From Mycobacterium gordonae (GTDB taxonomy: Bacteria > Actinomycetota > Actinomycetes > Mycobacteriales > Mycobacteriaceae), in the NCBI RefSeq assembly GCF_002101675.1, contig NZ_LQOY01000012.1, forward strand, positions 23,362 through 87,361: a stretch of DNA of 64,000 nt, given 5' to 3'. Each line of letters opens with the position of its first letter. Position 1 is the first letter of the stretch. Positions 1 through 9,132 of this stretch are shown here, piece by piece. Under the pieces are notes generated by a model, which saw only the letters and a list, made by a program, of their open reading frames with translations, was not told the DNA's origin and did not search any database. The position numbers were made by a program, and so were the translations under genes.

Positions 1-3000
1 GGCCTGGTAGTCGACGGTTGCCTCGGGCACGTCGAAAACCAGCTGCCGCACATCTTTTGCCGAGTGGGGCCGGCTCAGTGTGGTGTTGCGGATCAGATCG
101 GTGACCAGGGGGCGTTTTTTGGTGTACTTCTGCGCAGCCGCGACGGGTGGTGCCGTCTTGCGGACCGGTGTCGGGGACAGGGCGCTCAGGATGTCGTCGA
201 GCCAGCGGGCGGCAGCGGTTTCGTAATCGGGCTCGCAGTCGACGCGGTCGGTGATCCGGGTCGCGCCCAGTTCGGTGAGTCGCTCGTCGAGGCGGCGTCC
301 GTGACCGCAGAAGTCGTTGTAGTTGGAGTCACCGAGGGCCAGGACGGCGTAGCGGGTGCCGTTCAGTTGCGGCGCATCCCCGCCCGACAGCGCCCGCCAC
401 ACGGCGACACCGTTGTCCGGGGGGTCACCGTCACCGGTGGTGCTGGTGATCAACAGCAACTCGCGGGTGCCGGGCAGGTCGCTGATCGTGACGTCGTCCA
501 TGGCGTACAGGGCAACCGGTAGGCCGGCGTCGGTCAGGCGCGCCGCCACGTCGGCGGCGAGTTCCTCGGCGTTGCCGGTCTGGGAAGCCCACAACAACAC
601 GATCGGTGGCCGGCCGTCTTCGGTCTCGGGCTCGCGGTCGGTGTCGGCGGCTGCTGGCGCCGGCGTGCGCGAGCACATCCCCGCGATCACGCCGTCCAGC
701 CACATCCGGGTCCGGGTGTCGAACGGTGCGCTGACGGGCACGGTGGGTAGTCCGGTCATCGGACGGCCGGCTTCTACCCGCAGTCCGGCGAGCAGCCCCG
801 CCAGGTAGGCGCGACCGTGCGGATCGAACTCGGGTGCTGGTTCGGCTGCCACGCCGAGGAATTCGGCGATCGCATCGATCTGGGACAGGCTGACATGCGG
901 CGCCTGGTGATGAGTTTCGGGATGCTGCGGTGTCGTCGCAGTGGGGCCGGCGACCTTGGTCAGGGTGACCGCGCAGGCCTTGTATTCCGGTTGGCGCGAC
1001 ACCGGGTCGACGGCGTCATTGGTGACGGCATTAATCGACAGGTACTCACCGAAGGTGTCGTTCCAATGGAACGGGGCGAAACAGTTGCCTGGCCGCACCC
1101 GGTCGGTGACGACGGCGGGCAGCACGGCACGGCCTCGCCGGGACGCGATCTCGACCCGATCACCGTCGGAAATGCGTTGGCGGGCAGCGTCTTCGGGATG
1201 AATCTCGACGAATGGTCCGGGGTTGAGTTTGTTGAGCTTGGCGACCCTGCCGGTCTTGGTCAGGGTGTGCCACTGGTGCGGCAGGCGCCCGGTGTTGAGC
1301 AGGAACGGGTAGTCGTTGTCCGGCATCTCCTCCGGCGAGAGGTGCGGACGGGCGAAGAAGACGGCCCGGCCGTGCGGAGTCGGAAACACGAGCCGGGGCA
1401 CGCGTCCGTCCTCGCGGACCAGCCGGGTCTGGCTGACGCTGTCATTGAGGTAGCGAATCGGGTTGCGGTCGGCCGGGCTGCCGGGCGGGCAGGGCCACTG
1501 CACCGGCGTCTGGCGTAGCCGTTCGTAGCTGACACCGCGAATGTCGTAGCCGGTCTTGGGGTTGGCGAAGCGCTTGATCTCCTCGAACACGTCTTCAGCT
1601 GAGTCGTAGGTGAACGACTCGGAAAAGCCCATCGCACAGGCCATTTGGGCGATGATCTGCCAGTCCGGCAGGGCCTGCCCCGGCGGATCGACCGCCTTGC
1701 GGAACAGGGTGAGGTTGCGCTCGGAGTTGACCATCACCCCGTCGGATTCCGTCCACAGTGCCGCGGGCAACACCACATCCGCGTATTCGTTGGTCTCGGT
1801 CTCCAGATACGCGTCCTGGGTGATCACCAACTCGGCCTGCTCCAGGCCGGCCAGCACCGTCTTCCGGTTGGCGACGGTGGCAACGGGGTTGGTGCACATG
1901 ATCCAGCACGCCTTGATCGCACCGTCGGCCATCCGGGTGAACATGTCAATCACACCATCGCTCACCTCGGTGCGCAGCGAACCGCGGGGAATGCCCCACT
2001 GGTCCTCGGTGAACTCGCGGTCGTCGGTGCTGGTCACCGTCCGCTGACCCGGCAGACCTGGCCCCATGTAACCCATTTCCCGCCCGCCCATGGCGTTGGG
2101 CTGGCCGGTGAGCGAAAACGGCCCGCTCCCGATTTTGCAGATCGCTCCGGTGGCCAGATGCAGGTTGCAGACGGCATTGGTGTTCCAGGTGCCGTGGGTG
2201 CTCTGGTTGAGGCCCATCGTCCAGCAGCTCATCCAATTGGCGGCCTCGCCGATCCACCGTGCCGCGGTGCGGATGTCGTCGGCGGGAATACCCGTGATTT
2301 CACTGACCCGGTCCGGAGTGAACTGTTCCAGGAAGGTGGGCATCACCTCCCAGCCGGTGGTGAACTCGGCGATGAAATCGGGGTCGGTGTGCCCGTTGCG
2401 GACGATCAGATGCAGCAAACCGTTGAGCAGCGCGAGATCCGAGCCGGGGGCGATCTGCAGGAAGAGGTCGGCCTTGGCGGCGGTCGCGGTGCGGCGCGGA
2501 TCGACGACGATCAGCTTGGCGCCGGCTTTGACCCGTTCCATCATGCGCAAAAACAAAATCGGATGGCAGTCGGCCATATTCGCGCCGATCACGAAGAACA
2601 CGTCGGCGTGGTCGAAGTCCTGGTATGAACCCGGGGGCCCGTCGGCACCCAACGACAGCTTGTAACCCGAACTGGCGCCCGCCATACACAGTCGCGAGTT
2701 CGATTCGATCTGATTGGTTCCGATGAAACCCTTGGCCAGCTTGTTCGCCAGGTACTGGGCTTCCAGTGACATCTGGCCGGACACGTACAGGGCTACCGCG
2801 TCGGGTCCGTGTTTGTCGATGATGGCGCGTAACCGCTCGGCGGATCGCATGATCGCGGTGTCGGTGTCGACGGATTCGAAGGGCTGACCGCGGTCCGTCC
2901 GTGAGTATGCCGACTCCGCTCGCCCCGGTGCGGCCAGAAAGTCAGCGGTGGTGTTTCCCTTGGTGCACAGACGGCCGAAATTGGCCGGATGGTTGTCCTG

Positions 3001-3123
3001 CCCAACGGCTTTGGCGATGTGACGCCGGCCGCTTTCCGGGTCGGTTGTGATCTGCAGCACCATTCCACAGCCGACGCCGCAGTAGGCGCACATGGTGCGC
3101 ACGGCGTCGTCGGGGGACCGCAT
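1..3123 (-). CDS. Fused nitrate reductase / sulfite-reductase-type flavoprotein (3' end beyond window)
   Basis: This is a cytoplasmic molybdopterin oxidoreductase fused to a CysJ-like flavoprotein, probably reducing nitrate to nitrite with electrons passed through flavins. About 1041 residues are visible and the reading frame runs off the left edge without a stop. The N-terminus carries a 4Fe-4S motif (CAYCGVGC, then a fourth Cys in GRLCTKG near residue 45). Next come the MopB body and the molybdopterin-dinucleotide-binding region, reaching to about residue 700. A flavodoxin-like domain starts near residue 838 with [11 protein letters not shown], and the start of an FAD/NADPH reductase domain follows. 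The start at 3123 ([15 protein letters not shown]) is preceded by a strong GAGAGGAGAGG ribosome site. The divergent narK1 supports a role in nitrate assimilation. The family name bifunctional nitrate reductase/sulfite reductase flavoprotein is from memory; substrate choice is inferred. Confidence 0.88.
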   Translation of the reverse strand, partial: MRSPDDAVRTMCAYCGVGCGMVLQITTDPESGRRHIAKAVGQDNHPANFGRLCTKGNTTADFLAAPGRAESAYSRTDRGQPFESVDTDTAIMRSAERLRAIIDKHGPDAVALYVSGQMSLEAQYLANKLAKGFIGTNQIESNSRLCMAGASSGYKLSLGADGPPGSYQDFDHADVFFVIGANMADCHPILFLRMMERVKAGAKLIVVDPRRTATAAKADLFLQIAPGSDLALLNGLLHLIVRNGHTDPDFIAEFTTGWEVMPTFLEQFTPDRVSEITGIPADDIRTAARWIGEAANWMSCWTMGLNQSTHGTWNTNAVCNLHLATGAICKIGSGPFSLTGQPNAMGGREMGYMGPGLPGQRTVTSTDDREFTEDQWGIPRGSLRTEVSDGVIDMFTRMADGAIKACWIMCTNPVATVANRKTVLAGLEQAELVITQDAYLETETNEYADVVLPAALWTESDGVMVNSERNLTLFRKAVDPPGQALPDWQIIAQMACAMGFSESFTYDSAEDVFEEIKRFANPKTGYDIRGVSYERLRQTPVQWPCPPGSPADRNPIRYLNDSVSQTRLVREDGRVPRLVFPTPHGRAVFFARPHLSPEEMPDNDYPFLLNTGRLPHQWHTLTKTGRVAKLNKLNPGPFVEIHPEDAARQRISDGDRVEIASRRGRAVLPAVVTDRVRPGNCFAPFHWNDTFGEYLSINAVTNDAVDPVSRQPEYKACAVTLTKVAGPTATTPQHPETHHQAPHVSLSQIDAIAEFLGVAAEPAPEFDPHGRAYLAGLLAGLRVEAGRPMTGLPTVPVSAPFDTRTRMWLDGVIAGMCSRTPAPAAADTDREPETEDGRPPIVLLWASQTGNAEELAADVAARLTDAGLPVALYAMDDVTISDLPGTRELLLITSTTGDGDPPDNGVAVWRALSGGDAPQLNGTRYAVLALGDSNYNDFCGHGRRLDERLTELGATRITDRVDCEPDYETAAARWLDDILSALSPTPVRKTAPPVAAAQKYTKKRPLVTDLIRNTTLSRPHSAKDVRQLVFDVPEATVDYQA

Positions 3124-3467
3124 GGTGATTTCCGACCTCTCCTCTCGGGCACAGGGATCTGCCCAAAATCGTCCGTCAGTGATGTTTCGGTCCGGCGCAT
3201 CCGAGGTTTCAGCGGCTTTACGGACTTCTCGCAGTGGGGTATGGCGTTGTGTGCGCAGTCCGACATCATCGCGAAAATCGGCTGGTGAGCAGGCGCCGGC
3301 AATCAGTGCGAGCCCAGTCCTCGTTGACCAGTTAGCTGTGCCGAGGCTACCCACGCCGGTGCCCGTTTCATGCCCTACACCAGGGGTTTTGACCAAACTC
3401 GACGGACATTCACAGTGTGCATCCAGCTGCGGCCTCCGGTCCCGAGGGCTTTCGCTAAGCTCGCGGG
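3124..3467. other. Intergenic region, nitrate reductase / lppP
   Basis: A 344-base divergent gap. It holds the ribosome site of the nitrate reductase at its left end and presumably both promoters. Short open frames here lack ribosome sites and coding bias. I see no RNA gene or clear palindrome. Confidence 0.5.
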
Positions 3468-3968
3468 GTGCGGTCTCGGTTCGGCGCTGTCGTGCTCATG
3501 CTGGGTGTGGCGGTCGCAGGTTGTGACGGTCAATCGTCCACCCAGCCCAGGGCAAAGCCGGATTCCTGCAAGGACTCAGACAGCCCCACCGCCGACACGG
3601 TGCGCCGGGCCATCGCCTCCGTCCCGATCGAGGTGCCGGGTTCGGCATGGGTGGAGATCGCGCGCGGCCACACCCGCAAATGCCGGCTCAACTGGGTCCA
3701 GATCATCCCCACCATCGCCTCGGAATCGACGCCGCAGCAACTGCTTTTCTTCGATCGCAACAGGCCACTGGGTTCCCCCACTTCGAATCCCAAGCCCTAC
3801 ATCACGGTGCTGGCGCCGGCCGATGACACCGTCACCGTGCAGTACCAGTGGCGCATTGACAAAGACGAGGAATGTTGCCCGACCGGCAGGGGCACGGTGA
3901 AGTTCGAGATCGGACCGGACGGCAAACTCAAGGCGCTCGGCCCCATCCCGCATCAGCCGCCCAGCTAA
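3468..3968 (+). CDS. lppP: Lipoprotein LppP
   Basis: A secreted, lipid-anchored protein of 166 residues. The GTG start at 3468 gives a short basic N-terminus (MRSRFG), a hydrophobic stretch and the lipobox VAGC with Cys19 as the expected acylated residue. The mature part contains [34 protein letters not shown] and a CCPTGRGTV segment; the cysteines could form disulfides outside the cell. These segments match my memory of M. tuberculosis LppP (Rv2330c), which also sits next to narK1. The function is unknown. The gene is followed by narK1 on the same strand after 142 bases. Confidence 0.85.
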   Translation: MRSRFGAVVLMLGVAVAGCDGQSSTQPRAKPDSCKDSDSPTADTVRRAIASVPIEVPGSAWVEIARGHTRKCRLNWVQIIPTIASESTPQQLLFFDRNRPLGSPTSNPKPYITVLAPADDTVTVQYQWRIDKDEECCPTGRGTVKFEIGPDGKLKALGPIPHQPPS

Positions 3969-4110
3969 CTCCCAGCCCGGGCCCTATTCAGCACTTCTAC
4001 AGCACACCTACAGCAGGTTCAGGCTGCTTCTGGCGTGCTTGACGCCGGTTGGCCTGGCACGCTTGAGCTTCCGTGCCGGACATAGGTGTGAAGTCACAGT
4101 GAGGAGGGTC

Positions 4111-5571
4111 ATGTACTCGCAGACGCTGCCGCAAAGGGTGGAGTCGCGCGACGACGTCGCCAACGGTCGTCGTAGCCCGCGTCACATCTCGCACTTTGAC
4201 GCCGAAGATGTGGTGGCGTGGGAGGCCGGCAACAAGGTCATCGCGCGACGGAACCTGTTGTGGTCGGTCGTCACGGTTCACCTCGGGTACTCGGTGTGGA
4301 CGCTGTGGCCGGTGATGGAACTGTTCATGCCGGAAAAGGTGTACGGGTTTTCCACGGGCGACAAGCTGCTGCTGGGCATTACCGCAACGTTGGTCGGCGC
4401 CTGCCTGCGGATGCCGTATTCCTTGGCGACCGCGGTTTTCGGCGGACGGAGCTGGGCGATCCTTTCGTCGGTGGCCTTACTGGTTCCTGTCCTCGGCACC
4501 ATGGTGTTGTTGGCGCACCCCGGTCTGCCGTTGTGGCCGTACCTGATCTGCGCTGCGCTCACCGGATTGGGGGGTGGCAATTTCGCGGCCTCCATGAGCA
4601 ACGCCAATGCCTTCTATCCGCACCGGCTCAAGGGCTCGGCCCTCGGATTGGCCGGCGGCATCGGCAATCTCGGCGTACCCGCGATCCAATTGGTCGGACT
4701 GCTGGTGATCGCCACCGCGGGTGACCGCAAGCCGTACCTGGTGTGCGGACTGTATGCGGTGTCGCTGGTGATCGCCGCGATCGGCGTGACCCGATGCATG
4801 AATACCGTTGAACAGCATCACGTTAAGCCGGAGAAGCTGCGGCCGATCATCACCGCGATGTTCGGGGCCCGCGACACCTGGCTGCTCTCGCTGCTCTACC
4901 TCGGCACGTTCGGCTCGTTCATCGGGTTCTCCTTCGCGTTCGGCCAGGTATTGCAAACCAACTTCGTGGCCAGCGGGGAAACCGTGGCGCAAGCCAGCCT
5001 GCACGCCGCCGAACTGGCCTTCCTCGGGCCGTTGTTGGCCGCGGCCGCAAGGGTTTACGGTGGCCGCTTGGCCGACCGCATCGGCGGCAGCCGCCTCACG
5101 CTGATGGTGTTCCTCGGCATGGCACTGACCGCTGGACTGTTGATCAACACCAGTGCGCATCAACAAAGCCACCATCACGGCGGCGCCGCCATGGCCGGCT
5201 ACTTCGCCTGCTTCATAACACTTTTCGTGCTGTCGGGACTCGGCAACGGATCGGTCTACAAGATGATTCCGACGATCTTCGAATCCTGCAGCCGCTCGCT
5301 CGACCTCGGCGAAGCCGACCGTCGGGAATGGTCACGGATCATCTCCGGCGTGGTCATCGGTTTCGTGGCGTCCGTTGGCGCCCTTGGTGGGGTCGGCATC
5401 AACCTCGCGCTGCGGACATCCTATGAGAGCACCGGCGCCGGGACCGAGGCGTTCTGGATCTTCATGTGCTGCTACGCCGCGGCCGCGGCGCTGACCTGGC
5501 ATGCCTACGTCCGCAAGTCGGTCACCCCCGTGGTGGCCGCGCCGGCGGAAATCGCGGTGCGGAAGGCCTAA
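4111..5571 (+). CDS. narK1: Nitrate/nitrite transporter, NarK family (MFS)
   Basis: An inner-membrane major facilitator protein that moves nitrate in or nitrite out. From ATG 4111 it is 486 residues with about 12 hydrophobic segments. NarK signatures include GGGNFAASMSN and a second conserved glycine-rich segment, GLGNGSVYKMIPTI. The chosen start (MYSQTLPQRVESRDD) has a GAGGAGGGTC ribosome site directly upstream; a longer in-frame start at 4039 lacks one. Position next to lppP matches narK1 (Rv2329c) of M. tuberculosis. The divergent fused nitrate reductase suggests a role in nitrate assimilation here. Its stop overlaps the convergent acyl-CoA dehydrogenase gene by 4 bases. Confidence 0.88.
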   Translation: MYSQTLPQRVESRDDVANGRRSPRHISHFDAEDVVAWEAGNKVIARRNLLWSVVTVHLGYSVWTLWPVMELFMPEKVYGFSTGDKLLLGITATLVGACLRMPYSLATAVFGGRSWAILSSVALLVPVLGTMVLLAHPGLPLWPYLICAALTGLGGGNFAASMSNANAFYPHRLKGSALGLAGGIGNLGVPAIQLVGLLVIATAGDRKPYLVCGLYAVSLVIAAIGVTRCMNTVEQHHVKPEKLRPIITAMFGARDTWLLSLLYLGTFGSFIGFSFAFGQVLQTNFVASGETVAQASLHAAELAFLGPLLAAAARVYGGRLADRIGGSRLTLMVFLGMALTAGLLINTSAHQQSHHHGGAAMAGYFACFITLFVLSGLGNGSVYKMIPTIFESCSRSLDLGEADRREWSRIISGVVIGFVASVGALGGVGINLALRTSYESTGAGTEAFWIFMCCYAAAAALTWHAYVRKSVTPVVAAPAEIAVRKA

Positions 5572-7508
5572 TCGGGAAGATTCTCCGGGTGCAGCATCTC
5601 GGCGTACCGCAGCTGCTCCGGGATGCCGAACCCGTCGACCAGCGTCCGGGCATGCGGTCGCAGCACCCGGCACCGGTCGTTGATGCCTCGGGTGACCGCT
5701 TTGGCCCGCTCGGTCGACAGGTAGCGGTGCTCGATGAACCACGCCTTGTCCTCTTCGATCACCGACAACGCGTACAGGTCACACACCACGCCGAGCAGCT
5801 CGCGCGCCTCACGGTCCGGGCAGGACTCGATCCCGGCGACGAAGGCTTCCAGCACCACCGTGTCGATGTGCGCCTGCGCGGCGTGCAGCACGTGATCCTG
5901 CACGGCGTTGAACGCATCGAAGGCCGACATTTCTTTGGACTTGCCCTGCAGCCGGCGCGCCACCGAAGACAGCAGGTAATCCTCACGGTCTTCGAACATC
6001 TGAACCTGGGTGCCGCGGTTGAACAGGCTGCCTTCCTCCTCGTTGTCCTGCCGAGAGTCCACGATGCGCTGCATTATCGCTTCGGCCGCAGTGCGTTTCT
6101 TCACCCGGTCGCCCACCGTGTTGGCCGCGAAACGCACCCATTCGACCGGGCTCATGCTCTTGATGTCATCGGCGTAGGCGGTCAGCAGTTCCTTGGCCAC
6201 CAGCTGGGTCAGCACATGGTTGTCACCCTCGAAGGTGGTGAACACATCGGTGTCGGCCCGCAATCCGATCAGCCGGTTCTCGGCCATGTAACCGGCGCCG
6301 CCGCACGCTTCCCGCGCCTCCTGGATGGCTCGTGAGGCATGCCAGGTGTTGGCAGCCTTCAGCCCGGCGGCACGCGCCTCCAGTTCACGCTGCTCCTCGG
6401 CGTCCACCACATCGGAGGTCTGCAGATCGTGGCATTTCGACACCAGTTCGTTCTGGGCGAATTGCAGCGCATAGGATTTGGCGATCAACGGGAACAACCG
6501 CCGCTGGTGCACCAGATAGTCCATGATCAGCACTTCGTGGTCGTCGTCGCCCGGAGCGCTGAATTGCCTGCGCTGCAACGCATAACGGGTGGCGATGTCC
6601 AGCGCGACGTGGGCCGCGTTGCCGGCGCTGCCGCCGACGGTGACCCGGCCCCGGATCAGCGTGCCGATCATTGTGAAGAAGCGCCGGTTGGCGTTGTCGA
6701 TCGGTGAGGTGTAGGTGCCGTCGGGTTCGACCTCGCCGTACTTGTTCAGCAGATTGACCCGGGGCACCCGGACGTTGTCGAACATGATGCGACCGTTGTC
6801 GACACCGGGCAGCCCGCCCTTGTAGTGACAGTCCGAGGTGGTCACGCCCGGCAGGTCGTTGCCGTCGGCGTCGCGGATGGGCACCAGGACGCAGTGCACG
6901 CCGTGGTTGACCGGCTTGCCGTCCTGATGGGTGATCAGCTGCGCGAAAACCGCTGCGATGGTCGCTGTTTCGGCCGCACCGCCGATGTAGTCCTTGCGGG
7001 AGGTCGGGGTGGGGGAGTTGACGACGAACTCTTCGGTCTCGGGGTCGTACGTCGCCGTCGTCTCCAGTGACTGGACGTCACTGCCGTGCCCGGTCTCGGT
7101 CATCGCAAAACAACCGAGCAGATCGAGGGTGATGATGTCCTTGACGTAGGAGGCGTGGCGCTCGGTGCCCAGGTTCTCGACGGCGCCGCCGAACAGGCCC
7201 CACTGCACGCCGGCCTTGACCATCAGGGACAGATCCGACATCGCCAGCATCTCGATCATCGTCACCGCCGCACCGACGTCACCGGTGCCCCCGTGTTCTT
7301 TGCGGAACCCCTCGTCAGAGACACCGGCGGCCGCCATCATCTGCATCTGCTCGGCGACCTTCGCGCGGGCGATGACCGTGTTGGGGGTGTGGTGCGGGCG
7401 GAACGCTTCGTGTGAGAGCTTGACCCGCGTCTCGTTCTTCACGTCGCGCCAACGCCCGTCGAGCGCGTCACGGATGTAGTCGGCAGTGCTCTTGTTGTCT
7501 GACGCCAT
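5568..7508 (-). CDS. Acyl-CoA dehydrogenase / acyl-CoA oxidase-like flavoprotein
   Basis: An FAD enzyme of 646 residues, far longer than a classical 380-residue acyl-CoA dehydrogenase and closer to the acyl-CoA oxidase or very-long-chain branch. It is expected to introduce a trans-2 double bond into an acyl-CoA. Visible signatures are CFAMTETGHGSDVQ (flavin/substrate region), RKDYIGGAA, and REACGGAGYMAENRL with FEGDNHVL in the C-terminal half. The region after residue 480 resembles an ACOX C-terminal helical domain. The ATG start at 7508 begins MASDNKSTADYIRDAL. It is convergent with narK1 and has no operon partner, so the acyl chain acted on cannot be inferred. Confidence 0.85.
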   Translation of the reverse strand: MASDNKSTADYIRDALDGRWRDVKNETRVKLSHEAFRPHHTPNTVIARAKVAEQMQMMAAAGVSDEGFRKEHGGTGDVGAAVTMIEMLAMSDLSLMVKAGVQWGLFGGAVENLGTERHASYVKDIITLDLLGCFAMTETGHGSDVQSLETTATYDPETEEFVVNSPTPTSRKDYIGGAAETATIAAVFAQLITHQDGKPVNHGVHCVLVPIRDADGNDLPGVTTSDCHYKGGLPGVDNGRIMFDNVRVPRVNLLNKYGEVEPDGTYTSPIDNANRRFFTMIGTLIRGRVTVGGSAGNAAHVALDIATRYALQRRQFSAPGDDDHEVLIMDYLVHQRRLFPLIAKSYALQFAQNELVSKCHDLQTSDVVDAEEQRELEARAAGLKAANTWHASRAIQEAREACGGAGYMAENRLIGLRADTDVFTTFEGDNHVLTQLVAKELLTAYADDIKSMSPVEWVRFAANTVGDRVKKRTAAEAIMQRIVDSRQDNEEEGSLFNRGTQVQMFEDREDYLLSSVARRLQGKSKEMSAFDAFNAVQDHVLHAAQAHIDTVVLEAFVAGIESCPDREARELLGVVCDLYALSVIEEDKAWFIEHRYLSTERAKAVTRGINDRCRVLRPHARTLVDGFGIPEQLRYAEMLHPENLPD

Positions 7509-7903
7509 TCCACGACCGTAGCCCGTCGCCCGCCCCGTCGGAATAAGTCGGCCCTATGAACACAGTGTGTCGCGGAAATCGACTTGTCGTTGCGGGGGCG
7601 CCAAGCCTTCGTGGTCATCATCGGCCAAGGGCCGCGGCGGGGGCCGGCGCGGTGTTGCGTCCTCCGAATCTCGTTCAGGGACACCACAATTGCGACGCGC
7701 CGAGCGCCGGTGCGCGGCCGATGTTCCGCGCAGACAACCGGCCACGCACTCTCGCGTCGCGGGGCCGCAAAGCCGACGCCACTGCTCTCGGTGATACCCG
7801 CGGCGACATCGACGAGATGGCGCGCGGACGGGCCTTCAGTTGCGACGAGCCGGTCCTCGACACCCAGCTCGGGTGTCGCACGACGGCCGCTGCGGATACC
7901 GAT
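7509..7903. other. Intergenic region without a supported gene
   Basis: A 395-base gap between the starts of the acyl-CoA dehydrogenase gene and the end of a secreted-protein gene. An 11-base palindrome ACACAGTGTGT lies near 7560, about 50 bases upstream of the dehydrogenase start, and could be an operator. Open frames on both strands here are arginine-rich and lack ribosome sites. Confidence 0.4.
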
Positions 7904-8329
7904 CTACGGGCAGGCAATCGGCACGGGAATGAAGCTGCCGGTGGGCCAGCACAACCCCGGCGGAAGAGGCGGCGGAGGCTGATACCCCGAGTCTGGGGGC
8001 TTCGGTGGTGGATTATCCCCGTCCCAGATCATGTTGGACACGTTGCCCATCCCAGGCCACAGGTAGTAGTAGGTGTGGCACACGGTCATGTCCCAGCCCC
8101 GGAATGGGTCGGTGACGTGGTTGCCGGTCGCCGGTAGGGGATCTCCTGGGCACCACTGCTTCGGTGGACCCCATCCGTTGTCGTCGGTGGCGAATGGGCC
8201 GGGGGCCAGTGGAACAGAACCGGGATCGGCCTGGGCGATTCCCGTGGCAAAACCTAAGCCGGCAACGGCCACACCTCCCGACAGCAACGCTCCGCCGACG
8301 ATCCTCTTCAACCTGGGATCAGCCATCAT
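7904..8329 (-). CDS. Small secreted protein, paralogue of next gene upstream
   Basis: A protein of 141 residues with a classical signal peptide (MMADPRLKRIVGG, hydrophobic core, cleavage likely after GIAQA). The mature part shares a pattern with the adjacent gene: QWCPGDP, WDMTVCHTYYY, PGMGNV and IWDGDNPP, then a proline-rich tail ending in a Cys pair separated by about 13 residues. Two ATGs are adjacent; the outer one at 8329 has AAGGA seven bases upstream and is preferred. The paired cysteines and missing membrane segment suggest a disulfide-stabilised secreted protein. I do not recognise a function. It lies 74 bases downstream of its paralogue and is probably co-transcribed. Confidence 0.8.
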   Translation of the reverse strand: MMADPRLKRIVGGALLSGGVAVAGLGFATGIAQADPGSVPLAPGPFATDDNGWGPPKQWCPGDPLPATGNHVTDPFRGWDMTVCHTYYYLWPGMGNVSNMIWDGDNPPPKPPDSGYQPPPPLPPGLCWPTGSFIPVPIACP

Positions 8330-8403
8330 CAATGATTCCTTTCTTTGTCGAGTCGCCCGCCGAGACGGATGTCGTTCCGGTCTGCCGGGCCAGGGGCGGG
8401 AAG

Positions 8404-8733
8404 CTAGGGGCACATGAAGCTGATCGCCGGGCATTCCCGTCTGGTGATCGCCTCGATCGGCGGGTTGTCGCCGTCCCAGATCGAGATCGGGCTGCCTTGT
8501 GAGGTGACGTTGCCCATCCCATAGTTGGTTGGATACCAGGTGTGGCAGACGCTCCAGTCCCAGTCGATGAACTGGTTGGTGATGTAGGGCGGCTGCTTGG
8601 GATTGCCCGGGCACCATTGGTGCGGCGCGAAGGTGTCCGCATGGGCGGTGGCCATGCCGCACCCACTCACCGCGGTGCACGCGGCCAGCACCGCGCCGGC
8701 GATGACTTGTTTTGTTGCTCGGGCCGGCAACAT
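8404..8733 (-). CDS. Small secreted protein, paralogue of next gene downstream
   Basis: A protein of 109 residues. It starts MLPARATKQVIAGAVLAAC and has a signal peptide ending around AHA-D. A lipobox-like VSGC lies inside the signal region, so lipid anchoring is possible. The mature part carries HQWCPGNP, IDWDWSVCHTWY, YGMGNV and SIWDGDNPP, in the same order as the neighbour at 7904-8329, and ends in RRECPAISFMCP. An AGAGGAGGG ribosome site precedes the ATG. The two genes are evidently a tandem duplication, with the proline-rich insertion only in the other copy. The function is unknown and I cannot place the family by name. Confidence 0.8.
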   Translation of the reverse strand: MLPARATKQVIAGAVLAACTAVSGCGMATAHADTFAPHQWCPGNPKQPPYITNQFIDWDWSVCHTWYPTNYGMGNVTSQGSPISIWDGDNPPIEAITRRECPAISFMCP

Positions 8734-9132
8734 AATCGCCCTCCTCTACGTTTGGAGTAGGCAGATGATAACTACGTAATCGACCCGTGGCAGGCGATTT
8801 GACGGCGTGCTATTCACGCCCACCGTCGAATCTCCGACCGCAGGCATGATCGCTGATCCTTTTCTCTGTTGCGGCAACATTAGATTCGCCGAGTTGCGAA
8901 ATCCTGGCGTCCGGCGCGACGTTATCGGCAGAGCTCGAGCGCCTGTTCAGCAAGCCTCGGCTTTAGGACGCACAATGCATCTCGGCACCGAGATATCGAC
9001 TGGACGGCCGGTGGTGGCGTGACCGAGGTCACTATCCAGCGCGATGAATGAATTCAATTACGACCACACCTGCGCAATTCCCGCCACATATCAGCAGCGC
9101 AGGTCTAAGGCAACGTGTTGGAAGATCAGCCG
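8734..9132. other. Intergenic region, secreted proteins / FHA-ABC gene
   Basis: A 399-base stretch with the promoter and ribosome site of the secreted-protein pair at its left end. The right end follows the stop of the FHA-ABC gene. It contains the palindrome listed at 9019-9032. A 71-codon open frame at 8807-9022 on the plus strand has no ribosome site or recognisable product and is not called. Confidence 0.45.
9019..9032. promoter_or_regulatory. Perfect 6-2-6 palindrome, possible operator
   Basis: GTGACC-GA-GGTCAC is an exact inverted repeat. It lies about 290 bases upstream of the secreted-protein pair and about 100 bases past the 3' end of the FHA-ABC gene, so its target is unclear. It could also be chance. 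Confidence 0.3.

Noticed and set aside
7556..8137. Plus-strand frame of 193 codons
   Set aside because: It runs antisense into the secreted-protein gene, has no ribosome site and ends in an Arg-rich tail typical of shadows.
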